This document shows positions 9,136-17,307 of a DNA stretch of 64,000 bases, one piece after another. The translations under genes and the position numbers were made by a program. The notes beneath the pieces are model-generated. The model saw only the letters and a list, made by a program, of their open reading frames with translations, was not told the origin of the DNA and did no database searches. The stretch is from the NCBI GenBank assembly GCA_964585545.1, contig CAZPDT010000003.1:168154-232153 (forward strand). Direction: 5' to 3'. Position 1 is the first letter of the stretch. Every line of letters begins with the position of its first letter. The DNA is from Brumimicrobium sp964585545 (GTDB taxonomy: Bacteria; Bacteroidota; Bacteroidia; Flavobacteriales_D; Crocinitomicaceae).

Positions 9136-9539
9136 ACAACCTATACCCTAACAGCAGATTATAATGGTTGTACGGCAAGTGATCAGGTTGTACTTCGACA
9201 GCAGATGGATTATGCCTTGATACGGCTTATCAGATTGTACAATTTAAAAATGAATTGTTGTTCTATGTCCCCAACACATTTACTCCAAATGGAGACGAAC
9301 ACAACAATACATTCTTGCCCGTATTTACTGCTGGTTACGATCCAAATGATTATACGCTTATGATATATAATCGTTGGGGAGAAATGATTTTCGAATCCCA
9401 CAATGCAAAAATTGGTTGGGATGGAACTTATCAAGGAAGAATCGTCCAAGATGGAACCTACGTGTGGAAAATTGTTGTGCAAAAAACACTCACCAATACA
9501 AGGGAAGAATTTGTAGGGAAAGTACATCTTTTAAGGTAA
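9136..9539 (+). pseudogene. Remnant of a T9SS cargo gene (gliding-motility-associated C-terminal domain)
   Basis: The last ~94 codons encode a typical T9SS type B sorting domain: VPNTFTPNGDEHNN, then YTLMIYNRWGEMIFES, WDGTYQGRIVQDGTYVWKI and a final GKVHLLR. Upstream, a different frame reads TYTLTADYNGCTASDQVV, the end of an Ig-like repeat. The reading passes into the sorting-domain frame near 9189-9195, where the correct frame gives STADGLCLDTAYQIVQF. So one frameshift separates the two parts, and the N-terminal bulk, including any signal peptide, is missing. The remaining domain has no start or export signal of its own and is unlikely to be functional. It resembles the C-terminus of the 1732-aa protein encoded at 19.9-25.1 kb. 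Confidence 0.85.
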
Positions 9540-9703
9540 ACAAAGAATCGCTCAATATCTACATTGTCTCAAAAATAATGCAGGTATTGAACGATTTTAC
9601 TAAGATTTATCATCAATGTGAATTAATATTGAAAATGAATCAGGTCGTTTTTGATCGTCCCACAAACTGGTTGATAAAAAAGACCTTTGTCTTGGAATTC
9701 TAG

Positions 9704-10102
9704 TTAATATCTGTTGGCGATTCCTGTGTCAATGGCTACAAATTTAAAAGGGACATTTACCACACAAGAAAAATCGATTCCTACTTCTTTCATCTCTTCA
9801 TCATCCACAGCGTATTCCCATTGGACAACAGCATCGAATCCTTTTTCATAAAGATCATTCATTTTATGGAGTAAAAATAAGATTTGTTTAGAAGAAGGGA
9901 TATTAAAATAATCAATATTCAATTTTAAAACCGTTTTCAAAGAAGGCGCAAATGAATAGGCATAAAACCATTTAACAACGGGAGTCCAAAATTCTTCAGA
10001 CGATTCTGGAATAATTCTCCCCTTAACAGACATATATCCTGTTTTGGGATTAAAATATATATGTGGCGTTTTTGCAGTCGCCGACCTTTCTAAAATTTCC
10101 AT
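9704..10102 (-). CDS. SiaC-like regulatory phosphoprotein (DUF1987)
   Basis: A 132-aa product starting MEILERSATAKTPHIYFNPK; the longer ORF upstream of this ATG lacks family similarity. The pattern TGYMSVKGRIIPESSEEFW, then LKLNIDYFNIPSSKQILFLL, is that of the DUF1987/SiaC family. Those proteins act as a partner, phosphorylated on Ser or Thr, in PP2C-phosphatase/diguanylate-cyclase switches. No cyclase or phosphatase gene is adjacent here; a SpoIIE-type phosphatase lies at 32.3-36 kb, but any link is speculative. Confidence 0.8.
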   Translation of the reverse strand: MEILERSATAKTPHIYFNPKTGYMSVKGRIIPESSEEFWTPVVKWFYAYSFAPSLKTVLKLNIDYFNIPSSKQILFLLHKMNDLYEKGFDAVVQWEYAVDDEEMKEVGIDFSCVVNVPFKFVAIDTGIANRY

Positions 10103-10193
10103 TTTGAAAAAACAACAGCGACCAATATCACAATAATTTTTAAAAATTTGAAAATACAAGTGTTAATATAGATGAACAGCCAAAAATTAGGGT

Positions 10194-11015
10194 TTATCTG
10201 TTAATTTTATTCGACAAAAAATTATACAACAAGAAAGCTGCTTCTGGTTCGATATTCCCCAATTGATATCCATTTTCTAATAAAACTTCGCAAAGTTCCT
10301 TTTTAAAATAATAAGCAACACTTCCTATAAAATGAATGGGACCATCATATCGCAATGGGGCTAAAGCCGTTACGCAATAATCTGAAAAGGCATTGTGCAG
10401 GATTTGATGAACAATCTCCATGTCTCTATTTTTAATAGCTATTCTTGTCAACCCTGCAATCATAAAACGGCCATTATTAGCATATATGCGGTGAAGAATA
10501 GGATATGGATTGAAGTATTCTTCAATTGCTTTTTTTATTTCATTTGGCAATTGATCTCTAAAATATTTTTGCAGAAGTCGTTTCCCAATATCAAATCCAC
10601 TACCTTCATCACCAATTAAGTAACCCAATCCAGATGTTTGTTCAATCACATCTTTCCCATCAAATTTTGCTGCAATAGCTCCAGTACCTAAAATGCCAAC
10701 AACTCCGGTTTCATGACCTAAGTGCGCAATACATGCTGCATAGATATCTGTTGCAACAGTACGTGGTATCAACCCTAGTTGTGAAAAAAATTGAGTGATT
10801 TCATTTTTTGCGTCCTCGCTTTCACAGCCTGCCCCAAAAAAATAAATATCTTCTCCTGTAAATTGGTTCTTTTTAATTAAGTTGCTGACTTCATTGTGTT
10901 TTGAAGGTGATAACTCACGTGGATGAAGTCCAACAGATTGTATTGACTGAACGGTTCCCGAAGCGTTTCGATAAACCCAAGTTGACTTTGTGCCCCCACT
11001 CTCAACAACAATCAT
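10194..11015 (-). CDS. BadF/BadG/N-acetylglucosamine kinase-like ATPase
   Basis: A 273-aa sugar-kinase/actin-fold ATPase. It begins IVVESGGTKSTWVY (phosphate-1 loop), carries GVVGILGTGAIAAKFDG (phosphate-2) and GYLIGDEGSGFDIGKRLL, the signature of BadF/BadG and GlcNAc-kinase-type proteins. The likely substrate is an amino sugar such as N-acetylglucosamine released from cell-wall turnover, but that is inferred from the family. The gene precedes the SiaC-like gene and follows the beta-barrel protein gene on the same strand with short gaps. Confidence 0.82.
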   Translation of the reverse strand: MIVVESGGTKSTWVYRNASGTVQSIQSVGLHPRELSPSKHNEVSNLIKKNQFTGEDIYFFGAGCESEDAKNEITQFFSQLGLIPRTVATDIYAACIAHLGHETGVVGILGTGAIAAKFDGKDVIEQTSGLGYLIGDEGSGFDIGKRLLQKYFRDQLPNEIKKAIEEYFNPYPILHRIYANNGRFMIAGLTRIAIKNRDMEIVHQILHNAFSDYCVTALAPLRYDGPIHFIGSVAYYFKKELCEVLLENGYQLGNIEPEAAFLLYNFLSNKINR

Positions 11016-11027
11016 TATACGTGATTA

Positions 11028-11714
11028 TTAATACCAATCAAAACGATAAGCAAGGTTAAGGTTTAAAGAGAGTGGTGAAATTTCATTTCCCAAAATAGCA
11101 GAAGGATCTAACAACCTCGTAATTATTTCTACTCCTAAATCAAATACAAGAGCCCCTCTAATCAATTGATACTTGGCGCCCACAGTACCTCCAAAGGCGA
11201 ACAGAACAGAGTACTGCCTATTGTATTCAGACAAAGGAGTAGGACCATTATATTCATCATAAACAACATAATCGTCAATATTTGCATCTCCTTTCATTCG
11301 GTATTCTGCACTATAGGAAGAAAGTATTCCTTTCAGATATCCACCCGCAAATATCGAAAATCCTAAATCATAGTCATTAATAAAGTAATAACGAGACCCC
11401 CCGTCAATAGCAAAGTATGAAGTTTTATTCACCATGGATGCATCCGCCATTTGTGGTGATGTTGTAATATCTTTTGCTGAAACAGAAACATCTGTACTGT
11501 TTTTAACTGGCAACATATAGGCGGCACGAATCATAAGCGTATTGTTCTTTGTTCTTGGGATTTCTACAAAAGCGTTAAACCCGAATCTACTGATTGGATT
11601 ATTCAATCCAAGAAATGAACTGCCTCCTCCCCCAATTGAGTATTGAGCAAAACTACAGTTTGGCAAAGTAATAAGTACAAATGTGAAAAGTCCTATTATA
11701 TATTCTTTTTTCAT
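11028..11714 (-). CDS. Predicted outer-membrane beta-barrel protein
   Basis: A 228-aa exported protein. A signal peptide is visible (MKKEYIIGLFTFVLITLPNC then SFAQ), followed by alternating hydrophobic strands with many aromatic residues (FNAFVEIPRTKNNTLMIRAA; TVGAKYQLIRGALVFDLG; LNLNLAYRFDWY). The terminal FDWY-type aromatic residue suits BAM recognition. No specific family recognised. Its start overlaps the stop of the upstream tag gene by 4 bases, so the two are probably cotranscribed. Confidence 0.65.
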   Translation of the reverse strand: MKKEYIIGLFTFVLITLPNCSFAQYSIGGGGSSFLGLNNPISRFGFNAFVEIPRTKNNTLMIRAAYMLPVKNSTDVSVSAKDITTSPQMADASMVNKTSYFAIDGGSRYYFINDYDLGFSIFAGGYLKGILSSYSAEYRMKGDANIDDYVVYDEYNGPTPLSEYNRQYSVLFAFGGTVGAKYQLIRGALVFDLGVEIITRLLDPSAILGNEISPLSLNLNLAYRFDWY

Positions 11715-12241
11715 CTTCTATTTTCCTTTATTATTTTATCATAAATTGGGCATTCCTCTGTATGTGCTCCTTTTATATATCCAGTACTCATTAGAAATTC
11801 TTCTACAATTTTTTCTCCTGTAAATTTAAACTTCTTTTTAAATAACTTGGTCCATTCTTTTAAAGATAAACCATTATAATGATTTAACCACTGTTTAAAA
11901 CTACCAAATTCTTTTTGAATATCCAAAATTTGGTTGGCATTATGTACAACTGCCTCAATTTTTCTTCGATTGCGTATAATCCCTGCATTGTTTAACAGTT
12001 TTTCAATTTTATCCTCCTTATAATTGGCGATTTTTTCAATTGAAAACGCATCGAATGCAACTTCGAAATTCCTTTCTTTTTTAAGCATAAGTGACCAACT
12101 CAATCCCGCTTGATTAATTTCAAGAATTAAGCGTCCAAACAATTCATCGTCATTATCAACGGGAAAACCATAACGTTCATCATGATATTTTCTATCCAAA
12201 TGGTTTTCATCTAAATCTTTTGTAAATTCGCAATAACTCAT
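11711..12241 (-). CDS. tag: DNA-3-methyladenine glycosylase I
   Basis: A 176-aa base-excision-repair glycosylase that removes 3-methyladenine from alkylated DNA. The start is taken as ATG at 12241 (MSYCEFTK). Family marks: a Cys near the N-terminus, YHDERYGFPV, LILEINQAGLSWSLMLKKE, the helix-hairpin region AGIIRNRRKIEAVVHNA, and a C-terminal GAHTEECP, where His and Cys complete the zinc site. The MGMT/AlkB repair genes in this window are 46 kb away and separately controlled. Confidence 0.9.
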   Translation of the reverse strand: MSYCEFTKDLDENHLDRKYHDERYGFPVDNDDELFGRLILEINQAGLSWSLMLKKERNFEVAFDAFSIEKIANYKEDKIEKLLNNAGIIRNRRKIEAVVHNANQILDIQKEFGSFKQWLNHYNGLSLKEWTKLFKKKFKFTGEKIVEEFLMSTGYIKGAHTEECPIYDKIIKENRR

Positions 12242-12276
12242 ATACAACTAACGTATAGAGGTATTAAAAAGTTGTA

Positions 12277-12284
12277 CAAAAATA
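12277..12284 (-). promoter_or_regulatory. -7 element for the tag operon
   Basis: On the minus strand TATTTTTG followed by TAC fits TAnnTTTG and sits about 36 bases before the tag ATG. It lies in the short divergent region shared with the carbonic-anhydrase-like gene. Confidence 0.4.
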
Positions 12285-12292
12285 AAAATTTT

Positions 12293-12895
12293 ATGGCAAA
12301 TATCTTTGAATTCAATGGTTTCAGACCCGTTATACATCCATCAAGCTTTATTCACCCCAACGCCACAGTAACTGGAAATGTTATTATAGGGAAGCAAGTA
12401 TACATTGGTCCAGGCGCTGCAATACGGGGAGATTGGGGAAAAATAATCATTAAAGATGGCGCCAATGTTCAAGAAAATTGTACAATTCACATGTTTCCTG
12501 GAACAACTGTTATTTTGGAAGCTGCTGCACATATCGGACACGGAGCGATTATTCATGGAGGACATATTGGTAAAAACAGTATGGTTGGAATGAACGCTGT
12601 AATAATGGATGATGCCGAGGTTGGTGAAGAATGTATTATTGGAGCCATGTGCTTTGTTCCCGCCAAGATGAACATTCCAAAACGGAGTTTAGTTGTAGGA
12701 AATCCCGCTAAAATCATTAAAAAAGTATCAGATGAAATGATCAATTGGAAATCAAAAGGCACAGCTTTATATCAAGAGCTTCCAAAAGAATGTTACGCTA
12801 CTTTAAAGCCTTGTGAGCCACTCACAGAGGAAGAGCCAAATCGACCAAATCAGGAATCTATGTATAAAACTTGGGAAAAAGTAAAAAACAAATAG
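12293..12895 (+). CDS. Gamma-carbonic-anhydrase-like hexapeptide protein (PaaY/CaiE type)
   Basis: A 200-aa left-handed beta-helix protein. The start at 12293 (MANIFEFNGFRPVI) fits the family; an upstream in-frame codon adds only seven residues. Hexapeptide repeats run through IHPNATVTGNVIIGKQVYIG to EVGEECIIGAMCFVPAKMN. His residues at IHMFPG, AAHIGHG and IIHGGHIG match the zinc ligands of gamma-class carbonic anhydrases. Whether it hydrates CO2 or acts as a PaaY-like thioesterase is not decidable here. Confidence 0.85.
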   Translation: MANIFEFNGFRPVIHPSSFIHPNATVTGNVIIGKQVYIGPGAAIRGDWGKIIIKDGANVQENCTIHMFPGTTVILEAAAHIGHGAIIHGGHIGKNSMVGMNAVIMDDAEVGEECIIGAMCFVPAKMNIPKRSLVVGNPAKIIKKVSDEMINWKSKGTALYQELPKECYATLKPCEPLTEEEPNRPNQESMYKTWEKVKNK

Positions 12896-12949
12896 TGTGC
12901 GACCTAAGTTTTAAACATTACAAACTAAATTACACAATTTGGAGCGTGA

Positions 12950-13786
12950 TTACATCCACTTTTTAAGAATGTAAAAACTCTCATTTAAAATCTCTTCTCG
13001 TGCCAATCTGGGCGAATGATTGTATAAAACTGACAAACTAAAATAATCTTGTCTTTCTTCAATTGTATAGTTTTGAATATTCCAGTAGAACTCATCATTT
13101 AACATTTGATAGTAATTTTTCTCTTCGGTAAAATACTTCTCAAAATAGTCATACAATTTAGAGAAAACAATATCCTCTTTGAGCACTTCTTGAAAAGAGC
13201 CACTTCCAATATAATCTCCAAGTTCTTGAATCGTATCAAAAAATTCAAACAGTTGTTGGGCTACTTGAGGTGAAAGGAAATATAAAACACCTTCTATAAG
13301 AATAAAACAACGCTTACCGTTTAAAATATGCTCAATCTTATTTTTCAATACAGTTTGATAATCTTCACTGAAATCTACGGCTATAGAATGTACTTCCTGA
13401 ATGGGTAAACGTTCTTTTTCTTGCCATTTTTTAATCTTTTCGGTCTTGTATTCTATAATTTCAGGACGGTCAATTTCAATGTGTATCAATGGAGCAGAGA
13501 TGAGATAGGGATACATACTAAAACCTGCACCGAAATTAATTAACGCATCAATTTTATTTTGCTTAGCAAGTCGTTCGATGGTATCCATAAAAAACCGATT
13601 TCTCCAACAATGGGCATACACTTCCTCTGAAGATACCTCATCGAGGTATGTCTTCACCCCTTTATCTGTCTTAGAATTATTCCATAAATGAGCATACACA
13701 TCTTTGCTCCACTCAGGGTAAGTAGCACGAAAACTAGCGATCATAAATGCTGTTTCATGAACAGGAATCGACCTTTTATTTAACAT
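12950..13786 (-). CDS. SAM-dependent methyltransferase, LCMT/PPM1-like family
   Basis: A 278-aa class I methyltransferase resembling the leucine carboxyl methyltransferase-like family widespread in bacteria. Marks: AFMIASFRA, FMDTIERLAKQNKIDALINFGAGFSMYP with the SAM-binding NFGAG, HIEIDRPEIIEYKTEKI (acidic strand 2), and CFILIEGVLYFLSPQ. Taken from the ATG at 13786. Bacterial members generally modify small molecules; the substrate is unknown. It lies just upstream of, or converges with, unrelated genes and gives no pathway hint. Confidence 0.78.
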   Translation of the reverse strand: MLNKRSIPVHETAFMIASFRATYPEWSKDVYAHLWNNSKTDKGVKTYLDEVSSEEVYAHCWRNRFFMDTIERLAKQNKIDALINFGAGFSMYPYLISAPLIHIEIDRPEIIEYKTEKIKKWQEKERLPIQEVHSIAVDFSEDYQTVLKNKIEHILNGKRCFILIEGVLYFLSPQVAQQLFEFFDTIQELGDYIGSGSFQEVLKEDIVFSKLYDYFEKYFTEEKNYYQMLNDEFYWNIQNYTIEERQDYFSLSVLYNHSPRLAREEILNESFYILKKWM

Positions 13787-13813
13787 CAACTTTCTTCTAT
13801 TGTAAATTCACTA

Positions 13814-14515
13814 TTAAGGCTGCAATGGGCGAACAGTCAACTCATCAATCAATACATTATCAGGAGTTTGAAGCATAAAAATCAATATATCAGCCAGTTT
13901 ATCTGCCTGCAACATTTTTGCATTGGCTTCAATGCCAGAAGTTTTAAAGAATGTTGTATTAATTGAACCTGAATTCAAACAGCTTACCTTAATATTGTAC
14001 GAACGCAATTCTTTAAACAGTGCTTCACTGTATCCTTGAATTGCAAATTTCGTTGCGCTATAAGCCGATTTTTTGGAACCACTGACTTTTCCCAAAATCG
14101 AACCTATATTAATAATGTGTGAGCTGTTCTTATCTTTCTTCAAAAAAGGAACGAGTCCTGCGGTCATAAAATGTACCGCACTTAAATTGGTGTCAATCAT
14201 TTGATGCCAATTTTTAGAAGACAATTGATCCACTTCCTCAAACTTACTCACGCCCGCATTGTTTATGATTATCTGCGGAAAGTAAGAGGCTGAAAACGTT
14301 TTGTCAATCCATCTATTAAGGTCGGCCTCTTTACTGACATCTAGAGCAACGCCAATAAATCCCTCGCCCAGTTCAACTTCCATGTTTTTCAATATATTCG
14401 CAGTTCTTGCCAAGCCATAAACTGTCACGCCCTTTTGAACGAGTTTTCGAGCAGTCGCTGCTCCGAGTCCACTGCTTGATCCAGTAACCACAGCTATTTT
14501 ATTTTGAAGATCCAT
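13814..14515 (-). CDS. Short-chain dehydrogenase/reductase
   Basis: A 233-aa classical SDR. Motifs: cofactor-binding TGSSSGLGAA near residues 12-21, NNAGVSKF, the catalytic Ser in INIGSILGKVSG, and YSATKFAIQG with the active-site Tyr and Lys. YGLARTANIL after strand 2 has an Arg, consistent with NADP(H) preference. Substrate unknown. It follows the OsmC gene, but a strong terminator lies between them, so it is transcribed independently. Confidence 0.88.
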   Translation of the reverse strand: MDLQNKIAVVTGSSSGLGAATARKLVQKGVTVYGLARTANILKNMEVELGEGFIGVALDVSKEADLNRWIDKTFSASYFPQIIINNAGVSKFEEVDQLSSKNWHQMIDTNLSAVHFMTAGLVPFLKKDKNSSHIINIGSILGKVSGSKKSAYSATKFAIQGYSEALFKELRSYNIKVSCLNSGSINTTFFKTSGIEANAKMLQADKLADILIFMLQTPDNVLIDELTVRPLQP

Positions 14516-14544
14516 AATTGTCTTGTTTTTCTGAAAACAATGAA

Positions 14545-14581
14545 TAAAAATGGCATTATTTTAAAATCAAAACAATGCCAT
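14545..14581 (-). terminator. Intrinsic terminator after osmC-like gene
   Basis: On the minus strand ATGGCATTGTTTT and AAAATAATGCCAT form a stem with a short loop, followed by a run of T. It is placed 22 bases after the OsmC stop codon. Confidence 0.85.
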
Positions 14582-14602
14582 ATTATCTTATGCAGTTAAA
14601 AA

Positions 14603-15034
14603 TTAACCTACCAGTTCTGCTTTTTCCAATGTGATTTCAACACCCGCTAAAGCTCTTGATACAGGGCAACCTTTTTTAGTTTTCTCTGCAACTTCATGAA
14701 ATTTGGCATTATCTATTCCCGGAATTTCCGCTTTTGTATACAACCTAATTCCCGCAATTGTTGGATGGTCATCAACCATTCCAAAATCAACTTCTGCCTT
14801 GGTATCAACAGTATTTGGAGTAAACCCTTCTCCATCGAGTATTAAGGACATTGCCATAGAATAGCATCCTGCCAAAGCGGCTCCAATCAACTCTTCAGGT
14901 GTTGTTCCTGGATCTGATTCAAAACGAGTTCCAAAAGAATAAGGTCCTTCAAAAGCACCTCCTTCTAATTTCATTTTTCCATTTCCTTTTTTAATATTCC
15001 CATTCCATTGGGCTTGTGCTTTACTTGTTTTCAT
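14603..15034 (-). CDS. OsmC family peroxiredoxin
   Basis: A 143-aa OsmC-type organic hydroperoxide reductase. The two reactive cysteines are visible in AALAGCYSMAMS (peroxidatic) and KGCPVSRALAGVEI (resolving), and GPYSFGTRFESDPGTTPEELI is typical of OsmC. It detoxifies organic peroxides in the cytoplasm using dithiol reductants. It lies 27 bases downstream of the AhpD-like gene on the same strand, forming a likely two-gene peroxide-defence operon. Confidence 0.93.
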   Translation of the reverse strand: MKTSKAQAQWNGNIKKGNGKMKLEGGAFEGPYSFGTRFESDPGTTPEELIGAALAGCYSMAMSLILDGEGFTPNTVDTKAEVDFGMVDDHPTIAGIRLYTKAEIPGIDNAKFHEVAEKTKKGCPVSRALAGVEITLEKAELVG

Positions 15035-15061
15035 TATATGCTTTATTTTTATGATTATTAG

Positions 15062-15409
15062 CTATTTATTTTCTCTTTTTTCCATTTCTGCCATTGCTAT
15101 ATTTGCATGTGCATAAGCTGCACCTGCACGCATTTCAGAAGCGACCCAAATGGCTTCCATAATTTCTTCTTTTGTGGCTCCTTTACGCATAGCCTGTGGT
15201 GTATGGGCTTTGATGCAATATGGACATTGTGTTACATGTGCCACAGCTACAGCAATTAATTGTTTTGTTTTTTCATCTAAAACACCTTCTTTAAATACCG
15301 TTTTACTAAAATTTCGCCATGCTTCAATCTGTTTTGGAGCTAAGTCAGCCTTTTGCTTAGCGATATCTGGTGTTTGGGAAGGGAATAATCCGTTTGATTC
15401 TTTGCTCAT
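15062..15409 (-). CDS. Carboxymuconolactone decarboxylase family protein (AhpD-like)
   Basis: A 115-aa alkylhydroperoxidase-like protein with the CxxC active site in VTQCPYCIKAHTPQAM and the proton-relay His three residues after it. The helical segment ATKEEIMEAIWVASEMRAGAA is typical of the family. With the adjacent OsmC gene it probably serves in peroxide reduction. A specific AhpD role cannot be assigned because no ahpC is nearby. Confidence 0.88.
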   Translation of the reverse strand: MSKESNGLFPSQTPDIAKQKADLAPKQIEAWRNFSKTVFKEGVLDEKTKQLIAVAVAHVTQCPYCIKAHTPQAMRKGATKEEIMEAIWVASEMRAGAAYAHANIAMAEMEKRENK

Positions 15410-15519
15410 ACTATTATCGATTAAAAGTTTTACAAATTAATAAATGTCGCTTAATACAATACCTACACTTTTAATAACAACAGTATAAAAAGATTGTTTT
15501 GTCCGAAATGAGAAAATTC

Positions 15520-15552
15520 ATTAAAAAAAGGCAGTTTTATATTTACTGCCTT
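15520..15552 (-). terminator. Intrinsic terminator after the His-rich lipoprotein gene
   Basis: On the minus strand AAGGCAGT and ACTGCCTT pair around a 9-nt loop, followed by seven T. It begins 31 bases after the stop codon at 15583. Confidence 0.85.
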
Positions 15553-15582
15553 CTTTTAAGGATTATATTATCTTGCCACTAT

Positions 15583-16077
15583 TTATTGAAAATACTCATG
15601 AAAAGTCACGAAAGACTGTTCAATTTCATTAACCTTTTCTTCTGCTTTTTCTTCTGATTCAGCTTCTTTTAAGGCATCGAGTAGCTCCATGTGTGGGTGT
15701 AGCCATTTATGCAGTTCGTCATGACTTTCCCCTTCCATTGTACAGCTGTTAATTAAGTTCGTATTTTCCTCTATCATTTGATCAGCCAAAGTTTTATGAT
15801 CATCAGATTGAGATGCTATGTATTCCTTAATTAATTCTTCTTGTGCCAAGACATGAGGCTGCATTTCTTCATTTATTGCCCACTTTTCACCGTTATTGAG
15901 TGATAATGCTTCATGTTCATGTGCTTCATTTTCGTGCGCATGATTTTCTGCCATTTCGTGGTGTTCATCATGTGTTTCTGCTTCTACATGACGCTCTGTC
16001 TCTTCTGTGTTTTGATTCTCACAACTCAACATAAGAAAACAACCTATTGTTCCAATTACAAATAATATTTTTTTCAT
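15583..16077 (-). CDS. Histidine/glutamate-rich lipoprotein
   Basis: A 164-aa lipoprotein: signal MKKILFVIGTIGCFLMLSC, with the lipobox Cys at residue 19, gives a periplasmic or surface protein. Residues ~30-56 are packed with His and Glu (HDEHHEMAENHAHENEAHEH), a composition suited to binding Zn, Ni or Cu. The rest is helical and acidic (KALKEAESEEKAEEKVNE-type), with CTMEGESHDELHKWLHPHME adding more His. No family recognised. It has its own promoter and terminator. Metal binding is an inference from composition. Confidence 0.75.
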   Translation of the reverse strand: MKKILFVIGTIGCFLMLSCENQNTEETERHVEAETHDEHHEMAENHAHENEAHEHEALSLNNGEKWAINEEMQPHVLAQEELIKEYIASQSDDHKTLADQMIEENTNLINSCTMEGESHDELHKWLHPHMELLDALKEAESEEKAEEKVNEIEQSFVTFHEYFQ

Positions 16078-16116
16078 AAGTGAAATATTTTAAATTATTA
16101 ATTTTTAAATCTGTTT

Positions 16117-16124
16117 CAAAGATA
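16117..16124 (-). promoter_or_regulatory. -7 element for the His-rich lipoprotein gene
   Basis: On the minus strand TATCTTTG matches TAnnTTTG and lies 39 bases before the ATG at 16077. It falls immediately after the end of the upstream channel gene. Confidence 0.45.
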
Positions 16125-16126
16125 AC

Positions 16127-17206
16127 TTATTTCTTTATTTCCCCTAACCAGTCTTGAACAATTTGATCTACAACTCCTGATTCCTCAAGTTGAAGTATTT
16201 TTTCATCTACAAGATGTGTTTTATTATAGTCAATAGAGAATGCGAAACCATAACCTAACCGATCATACTCTGCTTCAGAGAGCGCAAAATCATAATCTGG
16301 ATGTTGTTGTAGGTAGTAAAGCAATTGTGGACGATCATAAACTACTGCGCCAACTTTATTTTGTGAAAGCTTGTCAAAACCACCACCAACATTATCAATT
16401 GGAATGACCCTACCACCAAATTTTTTCACAAAGTCTTCAGAAGGAGAGTCTGGGACAACTCCCACTTTAACTCCCGATAACCCCTCTGCATCATTGATGG
16501 TTGAAGATCCTATACCGCTCAACGTTAGTACACTTGCTATGCCTGCAATCATAGATGTTGTAAATACCAAAGAAATAATCATCCAAACTCCTGTTACGAA
16601 GCGCCCCCAAAAAGTTCGTGGTGATCGGTCTCCGTAACCCGTTGTTGTCATTGTGACAATAGCACACCACATCCCGTTGGCAATTCCTTTAGCAGGTTCT
16701 TTAGGAAATTCCTCAGGATTACCATTTCTTTCTGTAATCCACAATAGGGTACCAACAGCTGCTAGAATAAGTATTAAAACAGATAGTGCAACAAAAAATC
16801 GATAACTAAAAAAGGGTTTAATTCTACTCCATAAAGAAAGATCTCCTTGAGGCGAAAGAATAGAAATTCCAGATTCGAAATAAGGTTGAGAAAACTTTAC
16901 TTTTTCAGCTCTTTCAGAGGTAATACTTATTGGTCCTGCCACAGCATTCACCTCCCCATCTTCTAACGCTTGTAGTGCTTGAGGTACGCCTTCATATCTT
17001 TTAAATGTGTACTGAATGTCCAGCTTGTTCATCAATTTTTTCCATATCTCCAAGGAAACACCGATGTCATCTTTAACAAAAGGTTCTGACCCAGCGACAC
17101 CAACCACCATTTTGGAACTATCATTGGTTAAAGTATCTGTTTCTGCTTTGAGTTGAAAAGAGAAAAAAATTAAAATTAAAATTACTGATGATATAAGTTG
17201 TTTCAT
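16127..17206 (-). CDS. GluR0-like ionotropic receptor / ligand-gated potassium channel
   Basis: A 359-aa protein fusing a split periplasmic solute-binding domain with a two-helix potassium pore. Order: signal peptide (1-21), S1 ligand lobe (PISITSERAEKVKFSQPY, where the Arg normally grips the amino-acid carboxylate), TM1 near 133-153, pore helix and filter TMTTTGYGDRSPRT, TM2 (VWMIISLVFTTSMIAGIASV), then the S2 lobe (VGAVVYDRPQLLYYL, with the Asp typical for amino-group binding). TTGYGD is a canonical K+ filter. This is the architecture of the cyanobacterial glutamate-gated channel GluR0. The ligand here is unproven. Confidence 0.9.
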   Translation of the reverse strand: MKQLISSVILILIFFSFQLKAETDTLTNDSSKMVVGVAGSEPFVKDDIGVSLEIWKKLMNKLDIQYTFKRYEGVPQALQALEDGEVNAVAGPISITSERAEKVKFSQPYFESGISILSPQGDLSLWSRIKPFFSYRFFVALSVLILILAAVGTLLWITERNGNPEEFPKEPAKGIANGMWCAIVTMTTTGYGDRSPRTFWGRFVTGVWMIISLVFTTSMIAGIASVLTLSGIGSSTINDAEGLSGVKVGVVPDSPSEDFVKKFGGRVIPIDNVGGGFDKLSQNKVGAVVYDRPQLLYYLQQHPDYDFALSEAEYDRLGYGFAFSIDYNKTHLVDEKILQLEESGVVDQIVQDWLGEIKK

Positions 17207-17307
17207 ACTATTTTTTTTTTGGGGAATAAATATAATTAAATATCAAAAAAAATGAATTAAAAAGAGATAAAGTTTTAAAAAACTGTCTATTTACCACCAT
17301 ACGCATC

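Noticed and set aside
8950..9363. 137-aa ORF covering repeat sequence and part of the T9SS remnant
   Set aside because: It begins inside the tRNA terminator and runs through the repeat; only a short stretch (TYTLTADYNGCTASDQVV) belongs to a real, broken gene, which is described as a pseudogene.
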